From: Symploca sp. SIO1C2 | GTDB lineage: Bacteria > Cyanobacteriota > Cyanobacteriia > Cyanobacteriales > Coleofasciculaceae | Reading direction: 5' to 3' | Assembly: GCA_010672925.1 (NCBI GenBank) | Contig: JAAHFP010000002.1 | Coordinates: 221,301 to 285,300, forward strand | Length of the DNA stretch: 64,000 nt | Shown here: positions 35,108 through 43,342 of the stretch, piece after piece | Layout of the letters: each line of letters starts with the position of its first letter | How positions within the stretch are numbered: the first letter of the stretch is position 1 | The notes under the pieces: model-generated | What the model was told of the DNA's origin: nothing | Seen by the model: only the letters and a program-made list of their open reading frames with translations | The model's database searches: none | Program-made: the position numbers and the translations under genes

Positions 35108-36616
35108 CTAAAAATCGAAATAGATATAAGGCTGACCTCCTTGAGGAGCTAGCACCCAGACAGTATATAATCCCAAAGGCATCAATAGCAGTTTCACTGG
35201 CCAGTTTAGTTGTAATTTCAAAGTCCTGTGGAAAAAGTAAATGAGGGTCATTACTGTTATTAATATTCCTATCAGGAGAGCTATCTGAATACGCCCTAAA
35301 CCAATTGCCTCAATATAAACTTTTTGGGCAAATTGAATATCAGCTGGTTGACTCCAGAGGTGTTGGAGGACTAAGTTAGCTTGGTTGATTTTAGGTAACC
35401 GGAAAAAAACCCAAGATACAAACACCATTGACTGAGTTAAAAACCAGGCAACTAATACCCCCAACCAAGTTTGCCACCACCATTTTACCCAATTTAGTCT
35501 ATTAGCTATGGCATCAGTTAATCGGTGAATGATTAAAGCTAATCCATGCAATCCTCCCCAGACAACAAAACCCCAGGCGGCTCCATGCCAGATACCAGTA
35601 ATAAGCATGACTATGAGCAAGTTAAGGCAAGTTCTAGCTAGTCCCTTACGAGAGCCACCCAAGGGAAAGTAGAGATAATTGCGTATCCAATCTCCTAAAG
35701 TAATGTGCCACCGACGCCAAAAATCAGCAATACTGGTACTAAAGTAAGGAAAATCAAAATTTTCTGGTAGATTAATTCCCATGAGCAGAGCACTACCCCT
35801 AGCCATGTCTACATAGCCACTAAAATCCAGATAGAGTTGCAACCCATAGGCAAAAATTGCCAACCATAAATCACCACTACCAGCTCGTTCTAAGTTACCA
35901 AAAGACAAATCCACCAAAATACCCAGCCGGTCTCCCACGAGGGACTTTTTCACTGCACCACAGGTAATTAGCCAAAGTCCTTCTGTGATTCGTTCCAAGG
36001 TGGGAAATTGTATATTCTTCAGTCCACCGGTAAATTGATGGTAGCGAGTTATTGGACCAGAAATCAGTTTGGGAAAATACAGTTTGTAGGCAGTAAACTG
36101 GAGTAACTGTCTAGTTGCTGGAGCACCGCGATAGACATCAATTAAATAAGCAATGCACTCGAAGGTGAAAAAAGAAATACCTAAAGGAGCAATTAAGTTG
36201 GTGCTAACCCAACTGGCACTTTCCTCGGCTACTGGTAAGTTAAGAGGAACTGCAATATTGCTCAAGATAAAAGGAACATACTTGAAGCTTACTAAGCAGA
36301 TCACATTCAATCCAATACCCAGCAACAACAGTTGCCAGCGTCGCTGATTCGAGCTCTTTTGAGCGGACTGCTTTTGATTAGGCTCATTGGTCTTGTGAGC
36401 TCCTGGTGTTAGATTAGTTCCAATTGCCCTTCCCAGATAAAAATTAATCAGGGTGATGAGCAAAAGTAGGGGTATGTATTGAATTTGCAGCGAAGCATAA
36501 AAGGTTAAACTGCCAATTAATAGTACCAACAGTCTTCCAGATAGAGAATTCACTGACCAGTAAATGCCCAGAAGCACCAGCAGGAAGAAACCGTAGGTAA
36601 TGGAAATAAATGTCAT
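35108..36616 (-). CDS. MBOAT-family O-acyltransferase (AlgI-like)
   Basis: A 502-aa polytopic membrane enzyme of the AlgI/DltB branch, which acylates (usually acetylates) sugars of exported polysaccharides. The hallmark is TGIWHGAAWGFVVWGGLHGL (about residue 335), carrying the catalytic His. Upstream are SFFTFECIAYLIDVYRG, QLYLDFSGYVDMARGSALLM and DFWRRWHITLGDWIRNYLYF, which are strong family blocks. About ten to eleven hydrophobic segments are visible. The usual periplasmic partners (AlgJ/AlgX-like SGNH proteins) are not next to it. The substrate is unknown; a capsule or sheath polysaccharide is a reasonable guess. The start is ATG at 36616. Confidence 0.93.
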   Translation of the reverse strand: MTFISITYGFFLLVLLGIYWSVNSLSGRLLVLLIGSLTFYASLQIQYIPLLLLITLINFYLGRAIGTNLTPGAHKTNEPNQKQSAQKSSNQRRWQLLLLGIGLNVICLVSFKYVPFILSNIAVPLNLPVAEESASWVSTNLIAPLGISFFTFECIAYLIDVYRGAPATRQLLQFTAYKLYFPKLISGPITRYHQFTGGLKNIQFPTLERITEGLWLITCGAVKKSLVGDRLGILVDLSFGNLERAGSGDLWLAIFAYGLQLYLDFSGYVDMARGSALLMGINLPENFDFPYFSTSIADFWRRWHITLGDWIRNYLYFPLGGSRKGLARTCLNLLIVMLITGIWHGAAWGFVVWGGLHGLALIIHRLTDAIANRLNWVKWWWQTWLGVLVAWFLTQSMVFVSWVFFRLPKINQANLVLQHLWSQPADIQFAQKVYIEAIGLGRIQIALLIGILITVMTLIYFFHRTLKLQLNWPVKLLLMPLGLYTVWVLAPQGGQPYIYFDF

Positions 36617-36734
36617 GGGTCAACTTTGGTATCTAGCAATGATACCAAATCTGGCTCCCTTGGCAACAGGAGTGTGGGAGGTGTGGGGAGAGGAGAATCT
36701 TCCAATACTTGAGACACTCTCTCGTTTCGGGTTG

Positions 36735-36765
36735 GAAGTATAGCAACCGCCAAGGCAGTTAGGAC
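36735..36765. repeat. solo end of the tatagcaaccgcc mini-element family
   Basis: The bases tatagcaaccgccaaggcag followed by ttaggacaac match one end of the elements at 8699 and 38073, but no second end follows. The rest of this 265-bp gap is agtgtgggaggtgtgg-type and (ttctgcc)n repeats leading to the ion-channel gene. Confidence 0.65.
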
Positions 36766-36881
36766 AACAAAAAATGCTGAAACCTTTACCTGTCAGTCTT
36801 TTCCCTTCTGCCTTCTGCCCTCTGCCTTCTGCCTTTTGCTATATATTAAGGCGTGAACTTCTGTTTAAGCCCCACTAGCTG

Positions 36882-37784
36882 ATGAGCAAAACACCTCGTA
36901 TGTTCCCACGGACTCGCATGGTAAATCGGGAACAGCCAGCACAGTTTGACGTTACGATCAAAGGTGCATCCCACTCTCATTGGCAAGACCCTTACCATGT
37001 ACTACTCACTCTTAACTGGTTTAAGTTTTTTGCCACGATCACAGTTTCCTATCTAATCATTAACACTGTATTTGCTCTGTTGTATCTAGCGGGAGGAAAC
37101 TGCCTGGAAAATGCTCGCCCTGGTTCTTTTGGGGATGCCTTTTTCTTTAGTGTGCAGACAATGGCTTCTATTGGTTACGGTGTTATGCATCCGAAAACCA
37201 ACTATGCCAATATAGTGGTAACCATTGAGGCACTGGTGGGTTTAATGGCCTTAGCCATGAGTACTGGGTTGATGTTTGCTCGTTTTTCCCTTCCCACCGC
37301 TAAAGTCCTCTTCAGTAATGTCGCAGTAATTACTCCCTATAACGGTGTACCTACCCTAATGTTCCGTGCCGCGAATAGACGCCGTAATCGCATTTTGGAA
37401 GCTCAAGTGCGGGTGAGTTTGCTGCGGGATGAAGAGACCCAGGAGGGAGATTTTATGCGTCGGCTTTATGACCTCCAATTAGTTCGTAGCCAAACCCCCA
37501 GCTTTTCCCTTACTTGGACAATCATGCATCACATTGATGAAAATAGCCCTCTGTATGGTGAGACGCTGGAATCTTTAATGGCGGTGAACTCTGAACTGGT
37601 GGTAATTCTAACGGGTCTTGATGAAACAGTTTCCCAAACCATTCATGCTCGTCACTCTTATATTGAATCAGAAATTGTCTGGAATCAGCGCTTTGTCGAT
37701 ATTTTTTCCAGGAAGCGGAATGGGCGTTGGTTAATTGACTACAACCATTTTCACGATGTTGAGGCGGCAGGAAGGTCGAATTGA
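36882..37784 (+). CDS. inward-rectifier (Kir)-type potassium channel
   Basis: A 300-aa channel related to bacterial KirBac and animal Kir channels, in the plasma membrane. A slide-helix region with [20 protein letters not shown] leads into TM1 (to about residue 70). The selectivity filter is [11 protein letters not shown] at about residue 96 (TxGYG-like, here SIGYG), then TM2 with [20 protein letters not shown]. From residue 140 on, the immunoglobulin-like cytoplasmic domain typical of Kir is present ([38 protein letters not shown]). Complete and normal length. The start is an ATG after GCTGATG. It is flanked by repeats and has no obvious operon partners. Confidence 0.95.
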   Translation: MSKTPRMFPRTRMVNREQPAQFDVTIKGASHSHWQDPYHVLLTLNWFKFFATITVSYLIINTVFALLYLAGGNCLENARPGSFGDAFFFSVQTMASIGYGVMHPKTNYANIVVTIEALVGLMALAMSTGLMFARFSLPTAKVLFSNVAVITPYNGVPTLMFRAANRRRNRILEAQVRVSLLRDEETQEGDFMRRLYDLQLVRSQTPSFSLTWTIMHHIDENSPLYGETLESLMAVNSELVVILTGLDETVSQTIHARHSYIESEIVWNQRFVDIFSRKRNGRWLIDYNHFHDVEAAGRSN

Positions 37785-37793
37785 GAAGGTCAA

Positions 37794-37832
37794 ATTGGGA
37801 ATTGGGAATTGGGAATTGGGAATTGGGAATTG
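37794..37832. repeat. heptanucleotide tandem repeat (ATTGGGA)n
   Basis: Five to six units of attggga directly follow the Kir channel gene. Confidence 0.85.
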
Positions 37833-37896
37833 GAAATTGGCAACTTCGGAAGAATTTACTTTTATCACCTGGTGTTAAATCTTTTCTTATTGGGAA

Positions 37897-37972
37897 TAAT
37901 ATCAAGTTCGGATAAACAATTATCATTTCCTCCTGCCTCCTGCCTCCTGCCTCCTGCCTTCTGCCTTCTGCC
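37897..37972. repeat. taatatcaagttcgg repeat followed by (TGCCTCC)n array
   Basis: The end sequence aatatcaagttcggataaac begins at about 37898. It is followed by (TGCCTCC)n shading into (TGCCTTC)n to 37972. The same end plus purine-strand heptamers (gcagacg, gcagaag) occurs near 34790, so this family consistently pairs a fixed end with a variable heptamer array. Confidence 0.7.
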
Positions 37973-38072
37973 ACCTTTTTCTCACCCGTTCCCCAGAGGC
38001 TTCTCAGGGCAATCTCAGTTTGCCAAGACTTAATATTGTGTAGAGTGTGTAAAGTAACTGCAAAAAATAAAT

Positions 38073-38168
38073 TATAGCCCTCGCCAGGGCGGTTAAGACA
38101 TTCTTAGGTACAGCAAGTTAACAAGGGGCTTAAGCCGAATGGCACTAATCGCCTTAGCGGTTGCTATA
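38073..38168. mobile_element. mini-element, tatagcaaccgcc family, copy 2
   Basis: A 96-bp element in the opposite orientation to the one at 8699-8794: tatagccctcgccagggcgg at the left and the complement of tatagcaaccgctaaggcga at the right, with gttaacaaggggctt in the core. It ends 29 bp before the DUF547 start codon and could carry its promoter region. Confidence 0.8.
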
Positions 38169-38197
38169 TCTGATTGACAACTCCAATAAATACAGTG

Positions 38198-39049
38198 ATG
38201 AATAAACTAAATCAAATCCTAATTCTCTTGCCTACGGTAATTATCCTGAGTAGTTGTGCTGCTTCTGCACCGTCTAATCAAGCTCAGGATAACAATACCC
38301 AAGCCCAGACAACAACTGTAGCTCAAGCAGCGCCATTGAACTATGACGACTATGCTGAGGTGCTGGAAACCTATGTCACGGAAGATGGGCTAGTTGATTA
38401 TCAGAAGTTGCAGGAAAATCGGCAGCAACTAGATGACTTTAATGCAACTTTCGAGAAAGTTACTCCTGCCGAGTACGAATCTTGGAGTGAGGAAGAGCAA
38501 ATTGCGTTTTTGATCAATGCTTACAATTCTTTTACTCTACAATCAATTATTGACCAAGATCCCCTTAAAAAAAGTATCAGGGATATTCCTGGGGTTTGGA
38601 AAGGCAGAAAATTTGCGATCGCTGGTCAGTCCAAAACTTTAGATAATATTGAACACAAAACCTTGAGGGTTGATTTCAATGAACCCCGTATTCACGTTGC
38701 CTTGGTTTGCGCCGCTATCAGTTGTCCTCAACTACGGAACGAACCTTACACCGGAGAACAATTAGATGCTCAACTTGACGACCAAACTCGTAAGTTTTTG
38801 GAGAGTACCCACGGTTTACGTATTGATCGTGAGGACAATGTAGTTTATATTTCTTCCATTTTTAAGTGGTTTGGTCAAGATTGGAAGCCAACCTATGGTG
38901 TAGAGGATAAATTTGCTGGCAATGATAATGAAAGGGCAGTTTTGAATTATATTAGCAATTATCAGAGCTCAGAAGATAAGGAATATCTGGAGCAGGGTGA
39001 CTACAAGGTGAGATATTTGGACTATGATTGGTCTCTTAATAAGCAGTGA
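38198..39049 (+). CDS. DUF547 lipoprotein
   Basis: A 283-aa exported lipoprotein from the ATG at 38198 (MNKLNQILILLPTVIILSSC; lipobox LSSC). The TTG 24 bases earlier is less likely. After a Gln/Thr-rich spacer comes the DUF547 domain: DGLVDYQKLQENRQQLDDF, EQIAFLINAYNSFTLQSI, and the signature HVALVCAAISCPQLRNEPYT, then DVEDKFAGNDNERAVLNYIS-like closing blocks. DUF547 is widespread in bacteria and plants and has no firmly known activity; conserved Asn, His and Cys residues suggest an enzyme. It should be anchored in a membrane facing the periplasm. It stands alone. Confidence 0.9.
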   Translation: MNKLNQILILLPTVIILSSCAASAPSNQAQDNNTQAQTTTVAQAAPLNYDDYAEVLETYVTEDGLVDYQKLQENRQQLDDFNATFEKVTPAEYESWSEEEQIAFLINAYNSFTLQSIIDQDPLKKSIRDIPGVWKGRKFAIAGQSKTLDNIEHKTLRVDFNEPRIHVALVCAAISCPQLRNEPYTGEQLDAQLDDQTRKFLESTHGLRIDREDNVVYISSIFKWFGQDWKPTYGVEDKFAGNDNERAVLNYISNYQSSEDKEYLEQGDYKVRYLDYDWSLNKQ

Positions 39050-39170
39050 TTAGGTGGTAGGTGTTAGGTGGTAGGTGGTAGGTGGTAGGTAGTAGGTATT
39101 AGGTGGTAGGTAGTAGGTGTTAGGTGGTAGGTATTAGGTGGTAGGTAGTAGGTATTAGGTGGTAGGTTTG
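39050..39170. repeat. heptanucleotide tandem repeat (GGTAGGT)n, long array
   Basis: About 120 bp of degenerate 7-bp units (ggtaggt, with agtaggt and attaggt variants) lie between the DUF547 and CofG genes. It is the longest heptamer array in the window. A short relative occurs at about 46653-46682. Confidence 0.9.
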
Positions 39171-39259
39171 ATAAGGAATTGGTAATACCTTCCTTGTCCC
39201 CCTTGTCTTCCCTGTCCCCCTTGTCTCCCCAACCTCCCCAGCCTAACTTAACGAAAGTA

Positions 39260-40243
39260 ATGCCAAGTTCTCATTACTGTAAAGTTACTTACAGTCCTGC
39301 TTACACGATTGTTCCTACCTATGAGTGTTTTAATCGCTGTACCTACTGTAACTTTCGTACTGACCCTGGACAAAATCCTTGGTTAACTCTAGCAGAGGCA
39401 GAAAGTAAGCTTAGAGAACTTCAGTCTCAGAATGTCTGTGAGATTCTTATCCTCAGTGGTGAGGTGCATCCTAATTCATCAAGGCGAGAATCCTGGTTTC
39501 AGCGGATTTATGCACTTAGTGAACTAGCTCTTACTTTAGGATTTTTGCCCCATACTAATGTCGGACCATTGAGTTGGACTGAGATGAAAGCTTTGAAGGA
39601 AGTGAATGTGTCCATGGGGTTAATGCTAGAACAATTAGTACCCCAATTACTCAACACAGTTCACCGACATGCTCCTAGTAAAATACCACAACTGCGACTG
39701 CAACAGTTGGAATGGGCCGGACAATTAGGCATTCCTTTTACTACCGGCTTACTGTTAGGAATTGGGGAAGCTGAGGAAAATTGGTGGGAAACTCTAGAAG
39801 CGATCGCGAAACTCCATGCTTGCTATAGTCATATTCAAGAAGTAATCTTGCAACCCTATAGTCCTGGAAGTCAAGAAAATTGGAATGCTCCTGCTTTTAT
39901 ACTCCGGCAGCTACCAAAAGTCATTGCCCAAGCTCGTCAAATTCTTCCAGAGGAAGTTACTATACAAATTCCCCCCAATTTAGTCCCAGAACCTGAGTGG
40001 TTGCTTGCCTGTTTAGCGGCTGGTGCGAGAGATTTGGGGGGAATTGGTCCTAAGGATGAGGTCAATCCCGATTATCCCCATCTCCACCGGCAAAGACTTA
40101 GAGAAATTATTGAGCCTGCTGGGTGGCAATTGATACCTCGTTTACCGCTTTATCCCCAGTATGACAGTTGGCTATCTTCTAGATTGCAAGGGGCACTCCA
40201 GCATTGGCGAGAAAGGCTTAAGACAACCGACCCGGAGTTGTAG
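39260..40243 (+). CDS. cofG: 7,8-didemethyl-8-hydroxy-5-deazariboflavin synthase subunit CofG
   Basis: A 327-aa radical-SAM enzyme that, with CofH, makes the F0 deazaflavin chromophore used by photolyases and cofactor F420. The iron-sulfur motif CxxxCxxC is CFNRCTYCNF (about residue 25). Family blocks are FLPHTNVGPLSWTEMKALKE, SMGLMLEQL, GLLLGIGEAEENWWETLEAI, VILQPYSPGSQENW and ARDLGGIGPKDEVNPDYP. The ATG at 39260 is chosen; the upstream in-frame stretch is translated C/T-rich repeat (SLSPLSSLSPLS). CofH is not in the window; separate loci are usual in cyanobacteria. Confidence 0.95.
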   Translation: MPSSHYCKVTYSPAYTIVPTYECFNRCTYCNFRTDPGQNPWLTLAEAESKLRELQSQNVCEILILSGEVHPNSSRRESWFQRIYALSELALTLGFLPHTNVGPLSWTEMKALKEVNVSMGLMLEQLVPQLLNTVHRHAPSKIPQLRLQQLEWAGQLGIPFTTGLLLGIGEAEENWWETLEAIAKLHACYSHIQEVILQPYSPGSQENWNAPAFILRQLPKVIAQARQILPEEVTIQIPPNLVPEPEWLLACLAAGARDLGGIGPKDEVNPDYPHLHRQRLREIIEPAGWQLIPRLPLYPQYDSWLSSRLQGALQHWRERLKTTDPEL

Positions 40244-40285
40244 AGACGTTGCAGGCAACGTCTCTACGCAGGCAACGTCTCTACG
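40240..40285. terminator. hairpin repeat after cofG
   Basis: The sequence gtagagacgttgc, aggcaacgtctctac, gcaggcaacgtctctacg forms a 13-bp hairpin with a duplicated right arm. This gtagagacgttgc repeat is common between cyanobacterial genes. It overlaps the cofG stop region and could end transcription of cofG and of the convergent gene at 40291. Confidence 0.6.
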
Positions 40286-40290
40286 GGTTA

Positions 40291-40638
40291 CTAATACTCA
40301 GTCCAGATCTTAAACGATGTATTATATCCCGTCGAATCTACTAAGATAAATCCGTAGTGCCTGTAGTAATAGCACCGGGCTGGTGTATCGTCGTTAAAGT
40401 AGATAGCAACACATTCTTGCTTTTTCTGGCAAAATGACTTGCATTGTTCCGCAAGGTCACCCCCCGGTCGTACCGCCACAAAATCTTCCCCTACTGTCCC
40501 TATAGGGTTCAACCTAATATTCTTTTCATATGCTGACATCTCCGCCGCATTAGCAGGATCAGCCATTGTCACCAAGCTTACTCCAACTACGCACAGGACT
40601 AGCACCAATGTAGTCAAAATTTTCTTCATCTTTTCCAT
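40291..40638 (-). CDS. secreted PAN/apple-like small protein
   Basis: A 115-aa exported protein from the ATG at 40638 (MEKMKKILTTLVLVLCVVGV; cleavage near PANAAE, about residue 32). The mature part has LAEQCKSFCQKKQECVAIYF followed by PARCYYYRHYG, the C-x3-C-x5-C...C spacing of short PAN/apple domains, which bind proteins or carbohydrates. The closing YNTSFKIWTEY matches the GxxSGxxxxY-type end of such domains. No enzyme domain is attached. Its role is unknown; binding at the cell surface is a guess. It is convergent with cofG. Confidence 0.75.
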   Translation of the reverse strand: MEKMKKILTTLVLVLCVVGVSLVTMADPANAAEMSAYEKNIRLNPIGTVGEDFVAVRPGGDLAEQCKSFCQKKQECVAIYFNDDTPARCYYYRHYGFILVDSTGYNTSFKIWTEY

Positions 40639-40766
40639 AATTTCACATTTCTTATTATCTTCTTGCACTAAGTCGGGTTACGAAGAAAGCTAACCCAACC
40701 TACTTGTACCACAGCGATCGCAAAATAGGTGAACGAAATTTTGGGTGTGGTTTGCTAGCTATCGCG

Positions 40767-40785
40767 ACAATTTAGGCCATTTTAC
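40767..40785 (+). repeat. direct repeat flanking toxin-antitoxin module (left copy)
   Basis: The sequence acaatttaggccattttac is identical at 41715-41733, on the other side of the DUF433/DUF5615 pair. A gcgatcgcaaaa lies about 50 bp before the left copy and 35 bp before the right copy, so the similarity may extend beyond the 19 bp. Confidence 0.8.
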
Positions 40786-40867
40786 TTTTGTACGACTACT
40801 TATGCACTCTCCTGAAGAAATGCAGGCAGGATATTGGAGAGTTGTGATCAGTAGCGCTGTCCTGGCA

Positions 40868-40889
40868 TGACATTTGCTTTAAAATGTCA
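40868..40889. promoter_or_regulatory. inverted repeat upstream of DUF433/DUF5615 operon
   Basis: The arms tgacattt and aaatgtca, separated by gctttaa-type sequence, lie about 70 bp before the antitoxin start. A position this close upstream suits autoregulation by the antitoxin, but this is inference. Confidence 0.3.
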
Positions 40890-40960
40890 GGGTGGAATGG
40901 TGCTTAGTTAAGTGCAAACACCTTTAAAACAACATCCTCGACATATTCTGGGAGATTGCT

Positions 40961-41293
40961 ATGCAATTAGAAGATTATTTTACCTTTCTCAGACCTGACG
41001 ACATTCGGGTGAAAGGTTCGCGGGTGGGTATCGAACATATTTTGGATGAATATGTCACGAATGGGAAATCACCAGAAGAAATTGCCCAGCTATTCGATAC
41101 GCTGAAATTAGAAGAAATCTATGCAACTATTCTCTATTATCTACAAAATCGCCAAAAAGTTGGCAAGTATTTGGATGATTGGATAGCTTACACAACGGCA
41201 TCACAGGAAAAACACGATGAAAATCCCCCAGCAGTTGTAGTTCGTCTGCGCAAATTAAAAGCTGAACGAGAAGCTGCTATGAGGGTAATTTAG
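40961..41293 (+). CDS. DUF433 antitoxin candidate (second locus)
   Basis: A 110-aa protein with the DUF433 domain: YFTFLRPDDIRVKGSRVGIE, HILDEYVTNGKSPEEIAQLF and EIYATILYYLQNRQKVGKYL. The acidic/basic C-terminal tail (about 80-110) probably wraps the toxin. The stop TAG shares its last base with the GTG start of the next gene, giving translational coupling. It is the same family as the pair at 16.4 kb but quite different in sequence, so not a recent duplicate. The ATG start at 40961 follows GGGAGATTGCT. Confidence 0.87.
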   Translation: MQLEDYFTFLRPDDIRVKGSRVGIEHILDEYVTNGKSPEEIAQLFDTLKLEEIYATILYYLQNRQKVGKYLDDWIAYTTASQEKHDENPPAVVVRLRKLKAEREAAMRVI

Positions 41294-41658
41294 TGTCAAT
41301 TAATAAATACCTCCTCGACGAGAATATGTCCCCCTTGTATCGTGAACAGTTATTGCGTTACAAACCAGATTTGATTGTTCTCAAAATTGGCGATGAGGGA
41401 GTTCCACCGGAAGGTACGCTAGACCCAGAAATTCTTTGTTGGTGTGAGGAAAATGGCTTTGTGTTGATAACTAACAATCGTAGTTCTATGCCAGTACATT
41501 TGATTGATCATTTAGCAGTAGGTCGCCACGTACCAGGGATTCTCGTGCTTCGCCGTCCAACATCTATTGGTAAGGTGATTTCGGATTTGATTCTGATTGC
41601 AGAAGCGGCGGAAGAGGATGAATATTTCGATTTGATTAGTTATCTGCCACTAGTTTAA
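41293..41658 (+). CDS. DUF5615 PIN-like toxin candidate (second locus)
   Basis: A 121-aa protein starting (GTG) MSINKYLLDENMSPLYREQL, with the LLDENMSP opening of the DUF5615 family, and EILCWCEENGFVLITNNRSS where the acidic and Asn/Arg residues of the PIN-like site lie. The remainder (HVPGILVLRRPTSIGKVISD) is typical. The one-base overlap with the DUF433 gene and the GTG start mark a two-gene operon. RNase toxin activity is inferred from the fold family. The operon is bracketed by 19-bp direct repeats. Confidence 0.87.
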   Translation: MSINKYLLDENMSPLYREQLLRYKPDLIVLKIGDEGVPPEGTLDPEILCWCEENGFVLITNNRSSMPVHLIDHLAVGRHVPGILVLRRPTSIGKVISDLILIAEAAEEDEYFDLISYLPLV

Positions 41659-41714
41659 TGATAATATAAGTAATTTACTGTAGCGATCGCAAAACTGTAG
41701 GGGCGGGTTGAGAA

Positions 41715-41733
41715 ACAATTTAGGCCATTTTAC
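41715..41733 (+). repeat. direct repeat flanking toxin-antitoxin module (right copy)
   Basis: Identical to 40767-40785. The distance between copies is 948 bp and contains just the two-gene module and its upstream region. Confidence 0.8.
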
Positions 41734-41898
41734 CTACATATTCCGATCAAAACCCGCCCAACACCGTCCCTAGATTAACGCAACCAATCCCCAGATCATC
41801 AACAAGCGATCACTTACAGTACTAACGTACAACCCTTTGGAGATCATAACCGTGAAGTTATCCTTTGGGTGGGTTATTCAGCATACACGCCCTCAGAC

Positions 41899-43170
41899 TT
41901 AACACCTAACAGTAACCACACCGTAAGCATCAGTAGGGAGATACTCTTGAGCCGCCTGCTGAACATCAACTGCTTCTACTGCTAGAATATGATCTGGATA
42001 ATTCATCGCTGGAGTCAAGTCTCCCAGCTGGGAATAATAGTAGCCGTACAAATTAGCGCGATCGCTTGGTCGTTCATTACCAAAGATAAACCGATTCGCT
42101 ACTTTGATGCGGATCCGAGCAATCTCGGCTTCTGCTACCAATTCTGTGTGGAACCTGCCAATATGTTCTAAGATTGCTTGTTCTACCTCTGCCAAATTTT
42201 CCTCTGGTAGCTGAGCAGAAATGTAAAATATCCCCTGTAATTGGTTAGTTATATTACTGACTCCAATACTGGTAACTAATTTTCTTTCTTCTCGCAAATC
42301 CCTCACTAGTCGCGACATGCGACCTTGACCTAAAATACTCGCTAGGACATCCAGACCATAGGTTTTCTCTAGCTGCCTCATCCCTGGTACTCGCCATACC
42401 ATGACCAGCCTTGCTTGTTGTAAGGTTTCATCCTTATATTCCCGGCGGACAATTTCGGAGAAAGCGGGTTCAGGTGGGAGGGAATGGGGAACACCAAGTA
42501 GGGAGTTGCTTTGATGATTGTCTATTCCCTTGGCCACAATCTCTATCAATTCATCTACTGGTAAGTTACCTACTGCCACCGCTGTCAGGGAGCTGGGTTG
42601 ATACCATTGAGTATGAAAATCTCGCATCTGCTGGGGTTGAAGCTGAGCAATTACCTCGGTTGAGCCTAATACTTGGCGGCGGTAAGGTAATTGCTCAAAG
42701 GTAGTTTCTACTGCTCGTCGATAAGTGCGACGTTGGGGATTATCGTCGGATCGGCGAATTTCTTCTAAGACAACGAAACGTTCCCGTTCAAAGCCATCAT
42801 CGGGAATACTGGGATTGAGCACTACATCTAATTGTAATGGTGCTAATTGAGCAAAGTCTTGGGGAGCCGTAGTAATGTAGTAGTGGGTATAGTCTTGGCT
42901 CGTTGCTGCATTGGTCACTGCACCCCGTTCTTCAATCAGCTGCTCAAATTCTCCACTTCTGAGTCGTGGTGTACCTTTAAATACCATATGCTCTAAAAAG
43001 TGAGCCATGCCATTGATCTCATCTGCTTCTACAGCAGAACCGACGTTAATCCAAACATTCAGGTTAACCGCTTCCACAGGCATCTGTTCTGCCACAATGG
43101 TTAGACCATTAGCTAGCTTTTTGATCGTCGGAGCATTGAGGGGAGGCGTCTTCAGCAGAGTTGAGGTCAT
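41899..43170 (-). CDS. M16 family zinc peptidase (processing-protease type)
   Basis: A 423-aa M16 metallopeptidase of the kind related to mitochondrial processing peptidase. The inverted zinc motif HxxEH is HFLEHMVFKG (about residue 62). The third ligand Glu is expected in the following block near residue 140 (RRAVETTFEQLPYRRQVLGS). The C-terminal R-Y loop region appears as RANLYGYYYSQLGDL. The N-terminus IKKLANGLTIVAEQMPVEAV is typical. No signal peptide is seen, so it is cytoplasmic or exported by an unusual route. Many cyanobacteria have two adjacent M16 genes, but here only one is present. The start ATG at 43170 fits. Confidence 0.93.
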   Translation of the reverse strand: MTSTLLKTPPLNAPTIKKLANGLTIVAEQMPVEAVNLNVWINVGSAVEADEINGMAHFLEHMVFKGTPRLRSGEFEQLIEERGAVTNAATSQDYTHYYITTAPQDFAQLAPLQLDVVLNPSIPDDGFERERFVVLEEIRRSDDNPQRRTYRRAVETTFEQLPYRRQVLGSTEVIAQLQPQQMRDFHTQWYQPSSLTAVAVGNLPVDELIEIVAKGIDNHQSNSLLGVPHSLPPEPAFSEIVRREYKDETLQQARLVMVWRVPGMRQLEKTYGLDVLASILGQGRMSRLVRDLREERKLVTSIGVSNITNQLQGIFYISAQLPEENLAEVEQAILEHIGRFHTELVAEAEIARIRIKVANRFIFGNERPSDRANLYGYYYSQLGDLTPAMNYPDHILAVEAVDVQQAAQEYLPTDAYGVVTVRC

Positions 43171-43218
43171 TAGGGATTTGTCTTGTTGACATTTTCCTTT
43201 ATTTTAAAGGTCAATCAA

Positions 43219-43300
43219 TTTTAGATTTTAGATTTTAGATTTTAGATTTTAGATTTTAGATTGACCCCAAGTCCTAATCCCCTTGGCGGTTGCTATATCG
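43219..43300. repeat. (ATTTTAG)n heptamer array and solo mini-element end
   Basis: Six units of attttag (43219-43262) are followed by a half copy of the tatagcaaccgcc family in reverse orientation (cctaatccccttggcggt, then tgctata, to 43297). These lie between the M16 gene and the DUF4129 operon. Confidence 0.8.
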
Positions 43301-43342
43301 TTATAGACTGGAAGGGAATTACCAACACTAACGCGATCGCTT

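Larger units (their letters stand above)
40639..40960. other. gap upstream of second toxin-antitoxin pair
   Basis: About 322 bp without a gene. It contains one copy of the 19-bp direct repeat (40767-40785), a nearby gcgatcgcaaaa, and an imperfect inverted pair gacattt...aaatgtc (tgacatttgctttaaaatgtca) near 40868-40890 that could be an operator or hairpin for the downstream operon. Confidence 0.5.

Noticed and set aside
39050-39170. CRISPR array
   Set aside because: The unit is a 7-bp tandem repeat with no spacers; no cas genes are in the window.
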